From assembly GCF_008124715.1 (NCBI RefSeq), contig NZ_VNHO01000007.1, forward strand, positions 43,066 through 107,065: 64,000 nucleotides of DNA. The letters are read 5' to 3'. The stretch is from Thermosediminibacter litoriperuensis. GTDB lineage: Bacteria > Bacillota > Thermosediminibacteria > Thermosediminibacterales > Thermosediminibacteraceae. Shown here piece after piece: positions 35,528 through 43,506 of the stretch; within the stretch, counting starts at the first letter, position 1, and every line of letters starts with the position of its first letter. A program made the position numbers and the translations under genes. The notes under the pieces were generated by a model, which was not told the origin of the DNA, made no database searches, and saw only the letters and a program-made list of their open reading frames with translations.

Positions 35528-35731
35528 ATGCTTAATCTGGTTAGAAAGGTTAAAGAGTCCGTTAAGAAAGTATTGTCCAACACCAGAGGCAACGAAATCG
35601 TCGCAATAGCGCTTATACTACTTTTCATAATTCTGGCCGCAGCTCCATATATTCGTAACCTTGGCCAGACAACCAGCACCGGTATAAGCAACTTAAACAC
35701 GCAGATGGAGCAGGTCCTTAACGGTCAGTAA
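35528..35731 (+). CDS. Flp-type major pilin candidate
   Basis: 67 residues. A basic leader (LNLVRKVKESVKKVLSNTRG) is followed by NEIVAIALILLFIILAAAPYIRNLG, a single hydrophobic segment, and a short polar tail, the shape of a Flp/TadE-type prepilin with cleavage after the Gly. The Glu lies at +2 rather than the usual +5. Strong AAAGGGAGGT site; a stem-loop follows the stop, which often raises pilin mRNA levels. Confidence 0.75.
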   Translation: MLNLVRKVKESVKKVLSNTRGNEIVAIALILLFIILAAAPYIRNLGQTTSTGISNLNTQMEQVLNGQ

Positions 35732-35744
35732 GGAGGTGTAATGA

Positions 35745-35764
35745 GGGGCGGTAAATACCGCCCC
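35745..35764 (+). promoter_or_regulatory. Hairpin after the pilin gene
   Basis: GGGGCGGT AAAT ACCGCCCC is an 8-bp perfect stem with no strong U-tract, probably a partial terminator or 3'-end stabiliser making pilin more abundant than downstream proteins. Confidence 0.6.
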
Positions 35765-35772
35765 CGTTAAAC

Positions 35773-36198
35773 ATGCTAGATAGAAGCTTCTGGAAAAAAG
35801 GAAGTGCCGAAATAGTCGCCTTCGTGCTTGTGCTGCCTTTTCTTATACTACCAATCGCGAATACGGTGAATATGCTCACGGACCTGACGCGTTATGACGT
35901 CCTGCGCCAGGCCGCAAGGGAAGCTATACTCAGGATGGAGATAGAAGGCGGGATGATGGCTGATGCGCTTTATACGCTGGAGGCCTTCCTCCAGTCGAAA
36001 GGAATAGACCTCAACAAGGTGCATATAGATTACACCCCGTACCCCGTCCCCTACGGTGAGGAGGTAAAAATTAGGATTGCGATGGATACGGTTATCAGGA
36101 GGTACAGCATTACCCTGGGAGGAATACGAAGGGTTGATGAGAATGTCCAGATGGTTTACGGACCTATTTCGTCGGTCAGCAAAAAGTATGAGAGATAA
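35773..36198 (+). CDS. TadE-like minor pilin
   Basis: 141 residues with an N-terminal prepilin-like segment KKGSAEIVAFVLVLPFLILPIANTVNMLTDLTRYDVLRQAAREAILRMEIEGGM, characteristic of TadE pseudopilins. The remainder is a small soluble domain. Located between the major pilin and a second TadE-like gene. Confidence 0.8.
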   Translation: MLDRSFWKKGSAEIVAFVLVLPFLILPIANTVNMLTDLTRYDVLRQAAREAILRMEIEGGMMADALYTLEAFLQSKGIDLNKVHIDYTPYPVPYGEEVKIRIAMDTVIRRYSITLGGIRRVDENVQMVYGPISSVSKKYER

Positions 36199-36694
36199 GC
36201 GGGGAAGCGGTACTATAATATTCGGCTTGCTGTTCCTAATACCCTTTATGACTTTCAGCATGTTTTTGGTGGAAAGCAAGTTCCTTTACTCGATAAAGAA
36301 TGCCGCGGACGATGCTGTGACTGCCGCGGCACTTGCTGCATTGAAAAGTGTAAATCCTTTGGACATAGCTTACGGCGAATACGTATTGGATGCTAATGCC
36401 GCAAGGGATACATTTTACGAATATCTTCGGAACAACATGAAGCTCGACGCCGGCATGAACCCCCTGCCGGGGAGTGTCGCCGTCGGGCCGGTGTATGTGG
36501 ACGAGTTCATCGTATACAATCCGGAAAGCTACCCGGCATTTTGCCCCCGGGGTACTTACATAAAAAACACGGCCATTCACGTGGTTTTAAGGTTTAAAAC
36601 CAGGAGGCCGGTTTTAAAAGGGCTTTTCGGTGAATATGTTGATATAACTTTACACCGGGATGTTGACAATTATTACAATCTGCAGGAGGAATAA
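36137..36694 (+). CDS. Second TadE/TadG-like minor pilin
   Basis: About 185 residues. DKRGSGTIIFGLLFLIPFMTFSMFLVESKFLYSIKNAADDAVTAAALAALKSVNP is a TadE/TadG-type membrane segment followed by a soluble domain. Start candidates are ATG 36137 and ATG 36188; the former overlaps the previous gene by 62 bp. It completes the set of three prepilin-like proteins in the locus. Confidence 0.78.
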   Translation: MRMSRWFTDLFRRSAKSMRDKRGSGTIIFGLLFLIPFMTFSMFLVESKFLYSIKNAADDAVTAAALAALKSVNPLDIAYGEYVLDANAARDTFYEYLRNNMKLDAGMNPLPGSVAVGPVYVDEFIVYNPESYPAFCPRGTYIKNTAIHVVLRFKTRRPVLKGLFGEYVDITLHRDVDNYYNLQEE

Positions 36695-36697
36695 TGG

Positions 36698-37336
36698 ATG
36701 TTTGCATTTAAAAGAAAAACGGTCTTAATTGTGATTAGTTTATTACTTGCTACGGGATTAACGTTTTTACAGTACAGATATTTTAAAAGTATGGCAGAAA
36801 GCGATAAAAAGATACAGGTAGTTGTTGCAGGAGCCGACATTGAAGCTGGAGAAGATATAACTGGAAGGATAGGCTTGAAAACAATTCCTCAATCAGCTTA
36901 CGTAAAAGACATGTATTTACCGAACGAGAAAGTAACCGGTTACGCAAAAGTCGATATTAGCGCCGGTTCCTATATACTAAAAAATATGGTCTCTGCGGAA
37001 AAAGTGCCTGTTGTAGAGGAAGGTATGAGGAGGATAACTATAAGTGTGAATCTCACATCTTCTCTGGCTGGTAAGATCAGGCCGGGTCATGTGGTGGATG
37101 TGGGATGGGTGCCTAAGGATCAGAAAGAGGCTTCAAAGATTATTGCTGAGAAGGTTGTAATTTTTGATGTCGTAAATAAAATGGGAGAAGACACGACTAA
37201 AAAAGACGAAAAAAAGAGTCAGTATGAAAAGGAGTCCAAGATACCTGCTGTAGTCACTATAATTGTTACGCCAGAGCAAGCTGTTGCCATAAAAGACTAT
37301 GAGGCCAGAGGCAGCCTGTTTTTGATGGGGTATTAA
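36698..37336 (+). CDS. cpaB: CpaB/RcpC-like SAF-domain pilus protein
   Basis: 212 residues: an N-terminal membrane helix (TVLIVISLLLATGLTFLQYRYF), then a SAF domain (QVVVAGADIEAGEDITGRIGLKTIPQSAYVKDMYL...GYAKVDISAGSYILKNMV) and an RcpC-like region. CpaB is a periplasmic or wall-side Tad component. Its lower GC than the preceding genes is notable. It ends the main Tad operon; repeat copy 1 starts 5 bp after its stop. Confidence 0.85.
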   Translation: MFAFKRKTVLIVISLLLATGLTFLQYRYFKSMAESDKKIQVVVAGADIEAGEDITGRIGLKTIPQSAYVKDMYLPNEKVTGYAKVDISAGSYILKNMVSAEKVPVVEEGMRRITISVNLTSSLAGKIRPGHVVDVGWVPKDQKEASKIIAEKVVIFDVVNKMGEDTTKKDEKKSQYEKESKIPAVVTIIVTPEQAVAIKDYEARGSLFLMGY

Positions 37337-37340
37337 ACGC

Positions 37341-37709
37341 CGGCCCTGCATCGAGCCTATAAAGGGCTCCATGCAGGGCCGAAATCTTGGGGACCTCTGC
37401 TTTCGGGCTTACGCCCTGGCGGAAGTGCCCTTTATAAATGCAAAAGTGGTATAGAAAATAACAACAACCCCGGCCTCTGGCCGGGTATTAATTCCCCTCA
37501 CAGCCTCAGCGATTATAATATCCCGGCCTTGGGCTCCGGCAAGGGGTCCGCTTTCGCCGCGGTGAGCATAAACGGCCTCCGCCCCGTCCCTGGCGGTCCG
37601 GGTCCCCTCCAATTATCCCTCCCCGCGCCCCTTGCCTCCGCCCGGCCGGGACCTTTTTTGGTAGCCAAGCCGTGAGGCGGCTCACGGCAGGGACGGGGGT
37701 CGGGAGTGC
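37341..37709 (+). repeat. 370-bp structured repeat, copy 1 (candidate pseudoknotted ncRNA)
   Basis: This GC-rich, gene-free segment recurs at 52717 and 60339. In order: hairpin 1 (GGCCCTGCAT...ATGCAGGGCC), hairpin 2 (GGGGACCTCTGC...GCGGAAGTGCCC then TTTA), hairpin 3 (CCCGGCC TCT GGCCGGG after AACAACAACC), long-range helices ATCCCGGCC/GGCCGGGA and GGCAAGGGG/CCCCTTGCC, inner hairpin CCGCC-loop-GGCGG whose loop CCGTCCCT is complementary to AGGGACGG downstream, and hairpin GCCGTGAG GCGG CTCACGGC. No reading frame is shared by the copies. Confidence 0.85.
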
Positions 37710-37787
37710 AGCCATCAATCGCAGCTATACCTCATCTCGAAAGCATGGCCGACCTCACAGAAAATATACAATGCAGGGGGGGATTGA

Positions 37788-37985
37788 ATGAAAGGACATC
37801 CGCTGGATTACGAATTGAGTTACATTTTATGGAGCGGTATATATGGTGCTCTCAGAAAAGCCATCGAAAGAAAGGATAAAGAGGCGGTTGAACCTCTAAA
37901 AAAAGCGGTAGAGTATTACAACGAACATTTCGTCACAAGCGGTAAATGTCTGGTGGAAATGTTAGGAGAATTGGAAGCTCTTTGA
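37788..37985 (+). CDS. Small hypothetical protein (65 aa)
   Basis: 65 residues: MKGHPLDYELSYILWSGIYGALRKAIERKDKEAVEPLKKAVEYYNEHFVTSGKCLVEMLGELEAL, behind GCAGGGGGGATTGA. It appears helical. No family recognised. It lies between repeat copy 1 and a toxin-antitoxin pair. Confidence 0.55.
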   Translation: MKGHPLDYELSYILWSGIYGALRKAIERKDKEAVEPLKKAVEYYNEHFVTSGKCLVEMLGELEAL

Positions 37986-38084
37986 TTTCTGATGACAGTA
38001 CTGAAGTTTTTACATAATTGAAAAATGAAAGTTGTGGTATAATATGTCAGGAGGGAAAAGAAAATCAAACTGAGGTGTCTTGGT

Positions 38085-38420
38085 GTGAGCAGAGTGGAAC
38101 TGTTGAATAACGAGCTTGAAAGAATGGTTAAAGTCCTGGCAGAAGAATATCAGGCAGAAAAGGTAATACTTTTCGGTTCTCTGGCAGAAGGCGATATCCA
38201 CGATTGGAGCGATATTGACCTCATCGTAGTAAAAGAGACGAGTAAACCGTTTTACGAAAGGCTGGAGGAAGTTGTTGAAATTGTAAAACCAAACGTGGGA
38301 ACAGATATTATTGTGTATACTCCTAAGGAATTGGAAGAAATGAGGGGACGGTTATTTTTTGAAGAAGAAATTCTGAAAAAAGGGAAGATAATTTATGAAA
38401 GAGGAAAATCGGTGGCTTAA
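38085..38420 (+). CDS. mntA: MNT-type nucleotidyltransferase antitoxin
   Basis: 111 residues with the minimal nucleotidyltransferase motif VILFGSLAEGDIHDWSDIDLIVV (GSx3G...DxD). In type VII HEPN/MNT pairs the MNT enzyme AMPylates and silences the HEPN toxin. GTG start at 38085; overlaps the HEPN gene by 26 bp. On this element it likely serves post-segregational maintenance. Confidence 0.85.
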   Translation: MSRVELLNNELERMVKVLAEEYQAEKVILFGSLAEGDIHDWSDIDLIVVKETSKPFYERLEEVVEIVKPNVGTDIIVYTPKELEEMRGRLFFEEEILKKGKIIYERGKSVA

Positions 38421-38793
38421 ATTTGCCCTGGACGACCTGGATTCCGGTGAGATTATGTATAGAGCCTGCAAATTCAATATGGTATGTTTCTTTGCACATC
38501 AGGCTTCAGAAAAGGCGCTAAAGGCATTTCTGGTAAGCAGAAGGCAAAATCTTCCCAGGATACACAATATTGTGGACCTCGTAAATTTATGTGCCACATA
38601 CGACGTGTCTTTTTCGAAACTCCTGCCAAAAGCACGGATATTAAACCAGTTTTATATCCCCACGAGGTATCCCACAGCGCTACCCGGGTCGACAGCATCG
38701 GGAATGCCGGATAATGAAACGGCTGAAAAGGCGATAAATTTCGCAAAGGAAATAGTTTCTTTTTGCAAAAATTCGATTTCCGGCCCTGCATAG
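38395..38793 (+). CDS. hepT: HEPN-domain toxin
   Basis: 132 residues, HEPN fold: WLKFALDDLDSGEIMYRACKFNMVCFFAHQASEKALKAFLVSRRQNLPRIHNIVDLVNLC. The Rx4-6H nuclease motif is in the RRQNLPRIH segment. HEPN toxins cleave RNA. It partners the overlapping MNT gene. Its 3' end is covered by a terminator-like hairpin. Confidence 0.85.
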   Translation: MKEENRWLKFALDDLDSGEIMYRACKFNMVCFFAHQASEKALKAFLVSRRQNLPRIHNIVDLVNLCATYDVSFSKLLPKARILNQFYIPTRYPTALPGSTASGMPDNETAEKAINFAKEIVSFCKNSISGPA

Positions 38794-38811
38794 GAAATAT
38801 GCGGGCCTTTT
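38782..38811 (+). terminator. Terminator after the HEPN gene
   Basis: GGCCC(T)GCATA GGAAA TATGCGGGCC followed by TTTTG: a 10-bp stem with one bulge, overlapping the HEPN stop. Its GGCCCTGCAT arm equals the start of hairpin 1 in the 370-bp repeats. Confidence 0.7.
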
Positions 38812-38814
38812 GTT

Positions 38815-39237
38815 ATGGAGGCGATAAAAATAAGATACGTCCCTGTAATTGTGTTGCTGGGCTATTTGAGTTACGTGGATTTGAAAAGGAGGGAAGTGCC
38901 GGACCTTGCGGTACTTGCCCTCTTTATTTATTCCCTGCTTGCCTGCCGCAATCTTAAAGAAGGTCTTATTACGGGAGGCCTGGTGTTTATCGTCCATCTT
39001 TCAGCTGCAGTGATTTCAGGCGGGAGCATAGGCGGCGGAGATATTAAGCTTATGAGCGTCCTGGCTTTCTTACTGGGTTGGGATTTTTTTCTCATGGTCC
39101 TGCCCATGGCCGGACTCATGACGGTAACGCTCGTATATGCCCTAGTTACCGGAAAGGGATTAAGATATTCAATCCCATTGGTGCCTTATTTGTTTGCCTC
39201 ATTTCTCGTTTCATGGGGGTGTTTTTTTGAAAGATAA
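38815..39237 (+). CDS. tadV: Prepilin peptidase (TadV/CpaA)
   Basis: 140 residues, A24 aspartic peptidase: SYVDLKRREVPDLAVL carries the first catalytic Asp and GGGSIGGGDIKLMSVLAFLLG-type sequence (SIGGGDIKL) the second, in a polytopic membrane protein. It removes leader peptides from the pilin and pseudopilins encoded upstream. It is short, as in TadV/CpaA enzymes without a methylase domain. Confidence 0.9.
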   Translation: MEAIKIRYVPVIVLLGYLSYVDLKRREVPDLAVLALFIYSLLACRNLKEGLITGGLVFIVHLSAAVISGGSIGGGDIKLMSVLAFLLGWDFFLMVLPMAGLMTVTLVYALVTGKGLRYSIPLVPYLFASFLVSWGCFFER

Positions 39238-39916
39238 CATGAAGCTCTTTATCACCATGGTGAAAGGGGAGGACGGGCTGTATTCCGTAGAACTCACAAA
39301 GGGATACTGCGATGGGAGGTGCGGCTTTTGCAGGAGGTGTTACCAAACCCGGGATATCCTGAAGCCGGTTAACTTTTATGAAGCCGATTTCTTCGAGGAA
39401 CACCTTGTCAATCACCAGACGAGAGTCGCGGGACTTTGCGCCAAAGTGGCCGAGTTTATGGCTCTGGAACGTAAGAGAACAGCGGTGCTTATTCAGGCTG
39501 CCCTACTTCATGATATAGGCAAAATCTTTATCCCCAGTCCGGTATTTATGAAAAAGGGAAAGCTGATGTCTGATGAATTTGAGGTGGTCAAATGTCACGC
39601 AATACTGGGAGCATTTTATTTGATGGGCCGGGGTTTTCCGGAGTGTGTAGTGGAAGCGGTGAAGCATCACCACGAAAGGTATGACGGAGCCGGTTATCCC
39701 GACGGATTGAAGGGAGACCGCATACCGTTTTTCGCAAGAATACTGGCCGTCTGCGATGCCGCCGACGCCATGCTGGCGGGCAGACATTACAGAGCGGCTC
39801 TCAACGGAAAAGAGGCAATTGATGAGCTATTGAGAAATTCGGGGAGCCAGTTTGACCCCGACGTGGCAAGGGTAATGGTCGAAATTATAAAAGAGGAGGC
39901 GGTTGTGAATGTTTAA
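39227..39916 (+). CDS. HD-GYP domain protein (putative cyclic-di-GMP phosphodiesterase)
   Basis: About 229 residues. A short Cys-rich N-terminal stretch (CDGRCGFCRRC) leads into an HD-GYP domain: HQTRVAGLCAKVAEFM, LLHDIGKIFIP and VKHHHERYDGAGYPDGLKGDRIPFFARILAVCDAADAM. All metal ligands and the GYP motif are visible. TTG 39227 follows GGGGGTG and overlaps tadV; ATG 39239 is the alternative. It may couple cyclic-di-GMP level to Tad pilus activity. Confidence 0.85.
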   Translation: MKDNMKLFITMVKGEDGLYSVELTKGYCDGRCGFCRRCYQTRDILKPVNFYEADFFEEHLVNHQTRVAGLCAKVAEFMALERKRTAVLIQAALLHDIGKIFIPSPVFMKKGKLMSDEFEVVKCHAILGAFYLMGRGFPECVVEAVKHHHERYDGAGYPDGLKGDRIPFFARILAVCDAADAMLAGRHYRAALNGKEAIDELLRNSGSQFDPDVARVMVEIIKEEAVVNV

Positions 39917-40940
39917 AATTGGTCTGGACTTGGGTTACGGGTACGTCAAAGGTATAAACGAGGCCGGCAAAGCGGTTGTTTTCCCTTCGTTGGTAGGAAA
40001 TGCGTATGAAAGGCCTTTGAAAAGTTTATTTGAGAATAATCAGGAAAAAGTAATTGATAACATGCATCTGGTACTTATGAACGGTGAAAGATACGAATGT
40101 TTTGTTGGAGAACTGGCAAAGCGGGAAAGCAGGAACGTCTCTTATGCTTTTGACCAGGACAAGATAAATCACCCGAACACCAGGGTGCTTATCGCCGCTT
40201 CCTGCCTTTTGCTTTTCCCCGAAGATAAAAGGCCGGTCCACCTCGTAACCGGTTTGCCTCTTGAACAGTACATCCATAAGAAGGAAGAATTTAGAGAGAT
40301 GCTTAAGGGATATAAGACGCTGGCGTGTTTCAAAGGGGATGAAAAAGTAACGGTAATAAAATTTGATAAAATCACTATCTTTCCTCAGGCGGCCGGAGCA
40401 GTTTATTGCGCTATTATGGATGACCTTCATAAATACCTGGTTAAAGGCAGTTACCTGGGGCTGGTGGATATAGGCTTCAGGACCACCGACTTTATAGTCT
40501 TCCTCGTGGAGGACCAGTTAATCCTTAGAGAGGACCTTTCGGGTACTATCGATGCTGGCATATCTTCGCTTTACAACGCAGCTGATAAGCTTTTCACCCA
40601 GAAGACCGGAAGCAAACTGGACGTGCCGGAGATTATGAGGCTGATAAGTGAAGGCAGGATATTCTTTCGCGGGAAGCTTCTGGACTTTACGGAGGAACTC
40701 AGGAATGTGAAAGCCGAAACCGCAAGGATTATAAAGGACAGGCTCAAGGCTGTATGGGGCAATAAACTGGACTTTTTCAACACCGTATTTCTGGCCGGCG
40801 GTGGTGCGAAGGATCTCCAGGCATTCCTCACCGATATATACGAAAACACGATACTTTTACGAGAACCTCAGCTTGCAAACGCCAGAGGCTTTTTGAAGGT
40901 GGCGGAACTGGAAGAAAAGAAGGTGAAGGTGGCCAAATGA
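39909..40940 (+). CDS. parM: ParM/StbA-like actin-type plasmid segregation protein
   Basis: 343 residues with actin-like ATPase motifs: IGLDLGYGYVKGI (phosphate 1), GLVDIGFRTTDFIVF (phosphate 2) and VFLAGGGAKDL (adenosine). It belongs to the ParM/StbA/Alp group. It polymerises to push plasmid copies apart, linked to DNA by ParR at parC. Both are found just downstream. It overlaps the HD-GYP gene by 8 bp and the next small gene by ATGA. Confidence 0.85.
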   Translation: MFKIGLDLGYGYVKGINEAGKAVVFPSLVGNAYERPLKSLFENNQEKVIDNMHLVLMNGERYECFVGELAKRESRNVSYAFDQDKINHPNTRVLIAASCLLLFPEDKRPVHLVTGLPLEQYIHKKEEFREMLKGYKTLACFKGDEKVTVIKFDKITIFPQAAGAVYCAIMDDLHKYLVKGSYLGLVDIGFRTTDFIVFLVEDQLILREDLSGTIDAGISSLYNAADKLFTQKTGSKLDVPEIMRLISEGRIFFRGKLLDFTEELRNVKAETARIIKDRLKAVWGNKLDFFNTVFLAGGGAKDLQAFLTDIYENTILLREPQLANARGFLKVAELEEKKVKVAK

Positions 40941-41107
40941 AGTATAACCCTTATGAGAATGCCTGGAACCTCATGAAGCAGATGGCCAAAGAATATATGA
41001 GAGAGAAGAATTACCTCACTTCGAGAGAATTGAAATATATCATTCGATTTTGCGAGAGAGGCATAAAAAAGTTTACGGCCTTAAATCCAGATGATACAAC
41101 GACTTAA
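40937..41107 (+). CDS. Small hypothetical protein coupled to parM (56 aa)
   Basis: 57 codons starting at an ATGA overlap with parM: MKYNPYENAWNLMKQMAKEYMREKNYLTSRELKYIIRFCERGIKKF... It is basic and helical, perhaps a DNA-binding adaptor. No family recognised; translational coupling to parM supports it being real. Confidence 0.6.
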   Translation: MKYNPYENAWNLMKQMAKEYMREKNYLTSRELKYIIRFCERGIKKFTALNPDDTTT

Positions 41108-41119
41108 GCGAGTTATTTT

Positions 41120-41400
41120 TGTTTTTTGTATTACATTTCTATAATGATAATGTTTACATCCTCAATGCCTTGCTTTATGCCAGTTTCAGGCTGGTTTTTA
41201 ATTATTTTGTATTACATTTATACCTAACCGTATGTTTACACCTTTAAACTGTTGATATAACTGGTTTTACAGGATTATTTTTTCGGTTTTGTATTACTTA
41301 TTACACAAACCAGGGTCTACAGTGTAATACATTTTTCGATATTACAGCCATTTAATCTTTATTGGATGCGGTCTAGAGGGTGTAAACATATATGGGAGTG
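41120..41400. repeat. Candidate parC centromere (iterated TTTTGTATTACATTT)
   Basis: The gap between the parM operon and parR has TTTTGTATTACATTT at 41124 and 41205, TTTTGTATTACTTATTACAC at 41287 and the inverted form GTGTAATACATTTTT at 41323, plus GTTTACA(T/C)CC near 41152 and 41233 and GTAAACAT near 41382. Iterated repeats upstream of parR are what a ParR-bound parC looks like. Confidence 0.65.
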
Positions 41401-41407
41401 AAGCGGA

Positions 41408-41689
41408 TTGAAGATATATAGTTTCAGACTGGGAAAAGGAGACGAGGACATTCAACAGCTATTGGAAAGCCTGGGTAGGAATGAGAGAAGTCCCTACATA
41501 AAAAATGCACTTCGCTTTTATAGAGACTTTGGTGAAAAAATATCAAGAATGGCAATCATACTTGAAAAAATCGAAGCTTCCGGTCTTTCTCTACCTACCC
41601 CGCAGAAAGGAGTTGAGCCAGAAGCGGCTGGCGATGATACGGCCGAAAAAATCCTGATAGAAAGTCTGGAAGATATCTTATCTTTCTAA
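41408..41689 (+). CDS. parR: ParR-like centromere-binding protein
   Basis: 93 residues. YSFRLGKGDEDIQQLLESLGRNERSPYIKNALRFYRDFGEKISRM matches the ribbon-helix-helix DNA-binding domain of ParR-type proteins (beta-strand FRL, then QQLLESL..ERSPYIKNALRFY). The C-terminal tail would contact ParM filaments. TTG start behind GGGAGTGAAG. It directly follows the iterated candidate centromere. Confidence 0.72.
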   Translation: MKIYSFRLGKGDEDIQQLLESLGRNERSPYIKNALRFYRDFGEKISRMAIILEKIEASGLSLPTPQKGVEPEAAGDDTAEKILIESLEDILSF

Positions 41690-41699
41690 TGGGAAAAAT

Positions 41700-41905
41700 C
41701 TCTCATTTAACCGTTTTTCTTTTAAATGCAGGATAAGGCGATATGCACCGCAGGCATCACACACGCCGGGCAGTGCCCGGCGGATTTGGTTTTTAGTGAG
41801 GTGCTTTTCGAGGTGAACATCCTAAATATGAGGTGCTTAAGAGCACCTTCATTTACATTTAACCTTTGTTTTTCTTATATCCGTCAAAGGTGCTTTTGAG
41901 GTCTA
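41700..41905. other. Candidate origin of transfer (oriT) region
   Basis: A 205-bp gene-free region ahead of the mobilisation genes. It contains the perfect 8-bp palindrome CGCCGGGC AGT GCCCGGCG (41764-41782), a second hairpin AGGTGCT TAAG AGCACCT, and three direct copies of (G)AGGTGCTT. Position before a MobC-like gene and relaxase makes oriT plausible; the nick site cannot be identified. Confidence 0.45.
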
Positions 41906-41920
41906 TTGAAAGGAGGGTTT

Positions 41921-42292
41921 ATTCTGAAGAAAATATATGTGTGTTTACCAGAAGATATTTACGAAGCTTTAGTCGGTTTGGCATCTCGGAGAAAGGAATC
42001 TATTTCAGCTATAGCGAGGAAAATGCTTACGGAGTCAATTGCTGTTGAAGCAGCAAATGATGGTATCGATAAAGTAACCGACGCAGTAAGAAGGGCTATG
42101 CGCGACATCCTGAAGCCCACAGAAGACCGTTTAGCCAAACTTGCAGCCAAAGCCGCGGTAGCAGCAGCCACTTCTATGTATCTTAATACACAGTGTATTG
42201 CCGACTTAGGTAAGAGTAATGCGCTCGAATTATATCAAATGGCGAGGACCAAGGCCGTCGCCTATCTCAGAGAGAAGGATGAAGAAGAATGA
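41921..42292 (+). CDS. MobC-like mobilisation accessory protein
   Basis: About 123 residues. LKKIYVCLPEDIYEALVGLASRRKESISAIARKMLTESI is a ribbon-helix-helix DNA-binding domain, followed by a helical region. AAAGGAGGG at 41909-41917 would fall inside the gene if the TTG at 41906 were used, so translation probably starts at ATT 41921 or CTG 41924. It precedes the relaxase with 4-bp overlap and is probably the relaxosome accessory. Confidence 0.72.
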   Translation: MLKKIYVCLPEDIYEALVGLASRRKESISAIARKMLTESIAVEAANDGIDKVTDAVRRAMRDILKPTEDRLAKLAAKAAVAAATSMYLNTQCIADLGKSNALELYQMARTKAVAYLREKDEEE

Positions 42293-43506
42293 ACCACGCT
42301 CCATTTGTGATGAAAGTCGCCTTCTATCAACCTTCGAATATAAATCAGGCAAGAAACGCAGCACATATACAATATATTGCTACTAGACCAGGTGCAGATA
42401 GAGGCGAACTCAACATAGGTGACGACCTAGATGCAGATCCCGGTACCGCCGCTGGCCACGCAAAGTATATGGATGAAAGACCCGGCAGCCACGGACTGTT
42501 CGGCCCCGAAAGCGAAACGCCTGACCTGAGGGAAGTTCAGCGAGAGCTTAAAAATCACAATGGCATTGTCTGGCGCATGGTCCTGTCATTAAAGGAAGAA
42601 GACGCTGTAAGGCTCGGATATACTGCCAGGGAGGCCTGGGAGAAGGCGCTCAGGGCCTCAATGCCTGAGGCCGCTGCTAAAATGGGTATTCAAGAGTCGA
42701 ATTTGAAATGGGTTGCCGCCTTTCATCAGGCCCAGGGACACCCCCACGTCCATGTAGTCATTTGGGAAAAGACACCCCAGCGCTCCAAGGGTGTCCTTTC
42801 TTTTGGGGAACGAAAGGACCTTCGCAGGGTATTTGTTCGTGAAATATATGCGGAAGAAAGACTTGCCCTTACAGCGGAAAAATCGGCGATTAGAGACCTG
42901 ATTAGAGATACGGCAAGAAAAGATATTTTAAGCGTTATACGAGAAATTAAAAAAGCAAGCCTGGAAGTCCGAGCCCTTGCCGGACAGGAACCGGGTCTCT
43001 CACCTACCCTACTCCCCAAGACAAGGGAAGAATTGCTAAACCAACTTAAGGGACTTTCCAGTATTATGCCGGGAAAAGGCCGTATTGCACTTGCATATAT
43101 GCCTACCGAAGTAAAAGAAAAAGCAAGAGAAATATCAGACTGGATCTTAAGACAGCCCGGCTTTTTAGCATCTGTAGATAAATACAAGGAACTTGCCAAA
43201 CAGCTTGCTGCTCATCATACACTTAGGACCGAAGCCCTTAATAGAGCAGCTGAAAAAGCTTATGAGGATATCCGTGATCGGGTAGCACAGATTGTATTAA
43301 GAGGTGCTGCAGCTATAAAAGCTGTTGAATCGAAAGAAAGGGAACTGGATATCACAAAACTTACCAATTACGTGTGGCGTTCAGCATGGAGAGCACTAGA
43401 GCGGGAAAGGCTCCGGGCCGAGGCCCAGGTCCTTCTTGCGGCTGAAAGGGAAATGCAGAGGAAAAAAAGAGAGGCCGAGAGGGAGGGAAAAAGCCGTGAA
43501 ATTTAG
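42289..43506 (+). CDS. MOB_P-type relaxase (MobP3-like)
   Basis: 405 residues. The N-terminal region has HIQYIATRPGAD with a candidate catalytic Tyr, and AAFHQAQGHPHVHVVIW is the histidine triad that binds the metal. The C-terminal half is highly charged and helical. This pattern fits MobP3/MobL relaxases of Firmicute ICEs. It nicks oriT and leads the strand into the recipient. Confidence 0.85.
   Translation: MNHAPFVMKVAFYQPSNINQARNAAHIQYIATRPGADRGELNIGDDLDADPGTAAGHAKYMDERPGSHGLFGPESETPDLREVQRELKNHNGIVWRMVLSLKEEDAVRLGYTAREAWEKALRASMPEAAAKMGIQESNLKWVAAFHQAQGHPHVHVVIWEKTPQRSKGVLSFGERKDLRRVFVREIYAEERLALTAEKSAIRDLIRDTARKDILSVIREIKKASLEVRALAGQEPGLSPTLLPKTREELLNQLKGLSSIMPGKGRIALAYMPTEVKEKAREISDWILRQPGFLASVDKYKELAKQLAAHHTLRTEALNRAAEKAYEDIRDRVAQIVLRGAAAIKAVESKERELDITKLTNYVWRSAWRALERERLRAEAQVLLAAEREMQRKKREAEREGKSREI

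Noticed and set aside
37341..37709. The 370-bp repeat as an IS200/IS605-type or MITE insertion
   Set aside because: No target-site duplications or matching terminal inverted repeats are visible around the copies; not excluded, but unsupported by the flanks.
41120..41400. CRISPR array in the repeat-rich gap
   Set aside because: The repeats are short, degenerate, in both orientations and irregularly spaced; there are no cas genes in the window.
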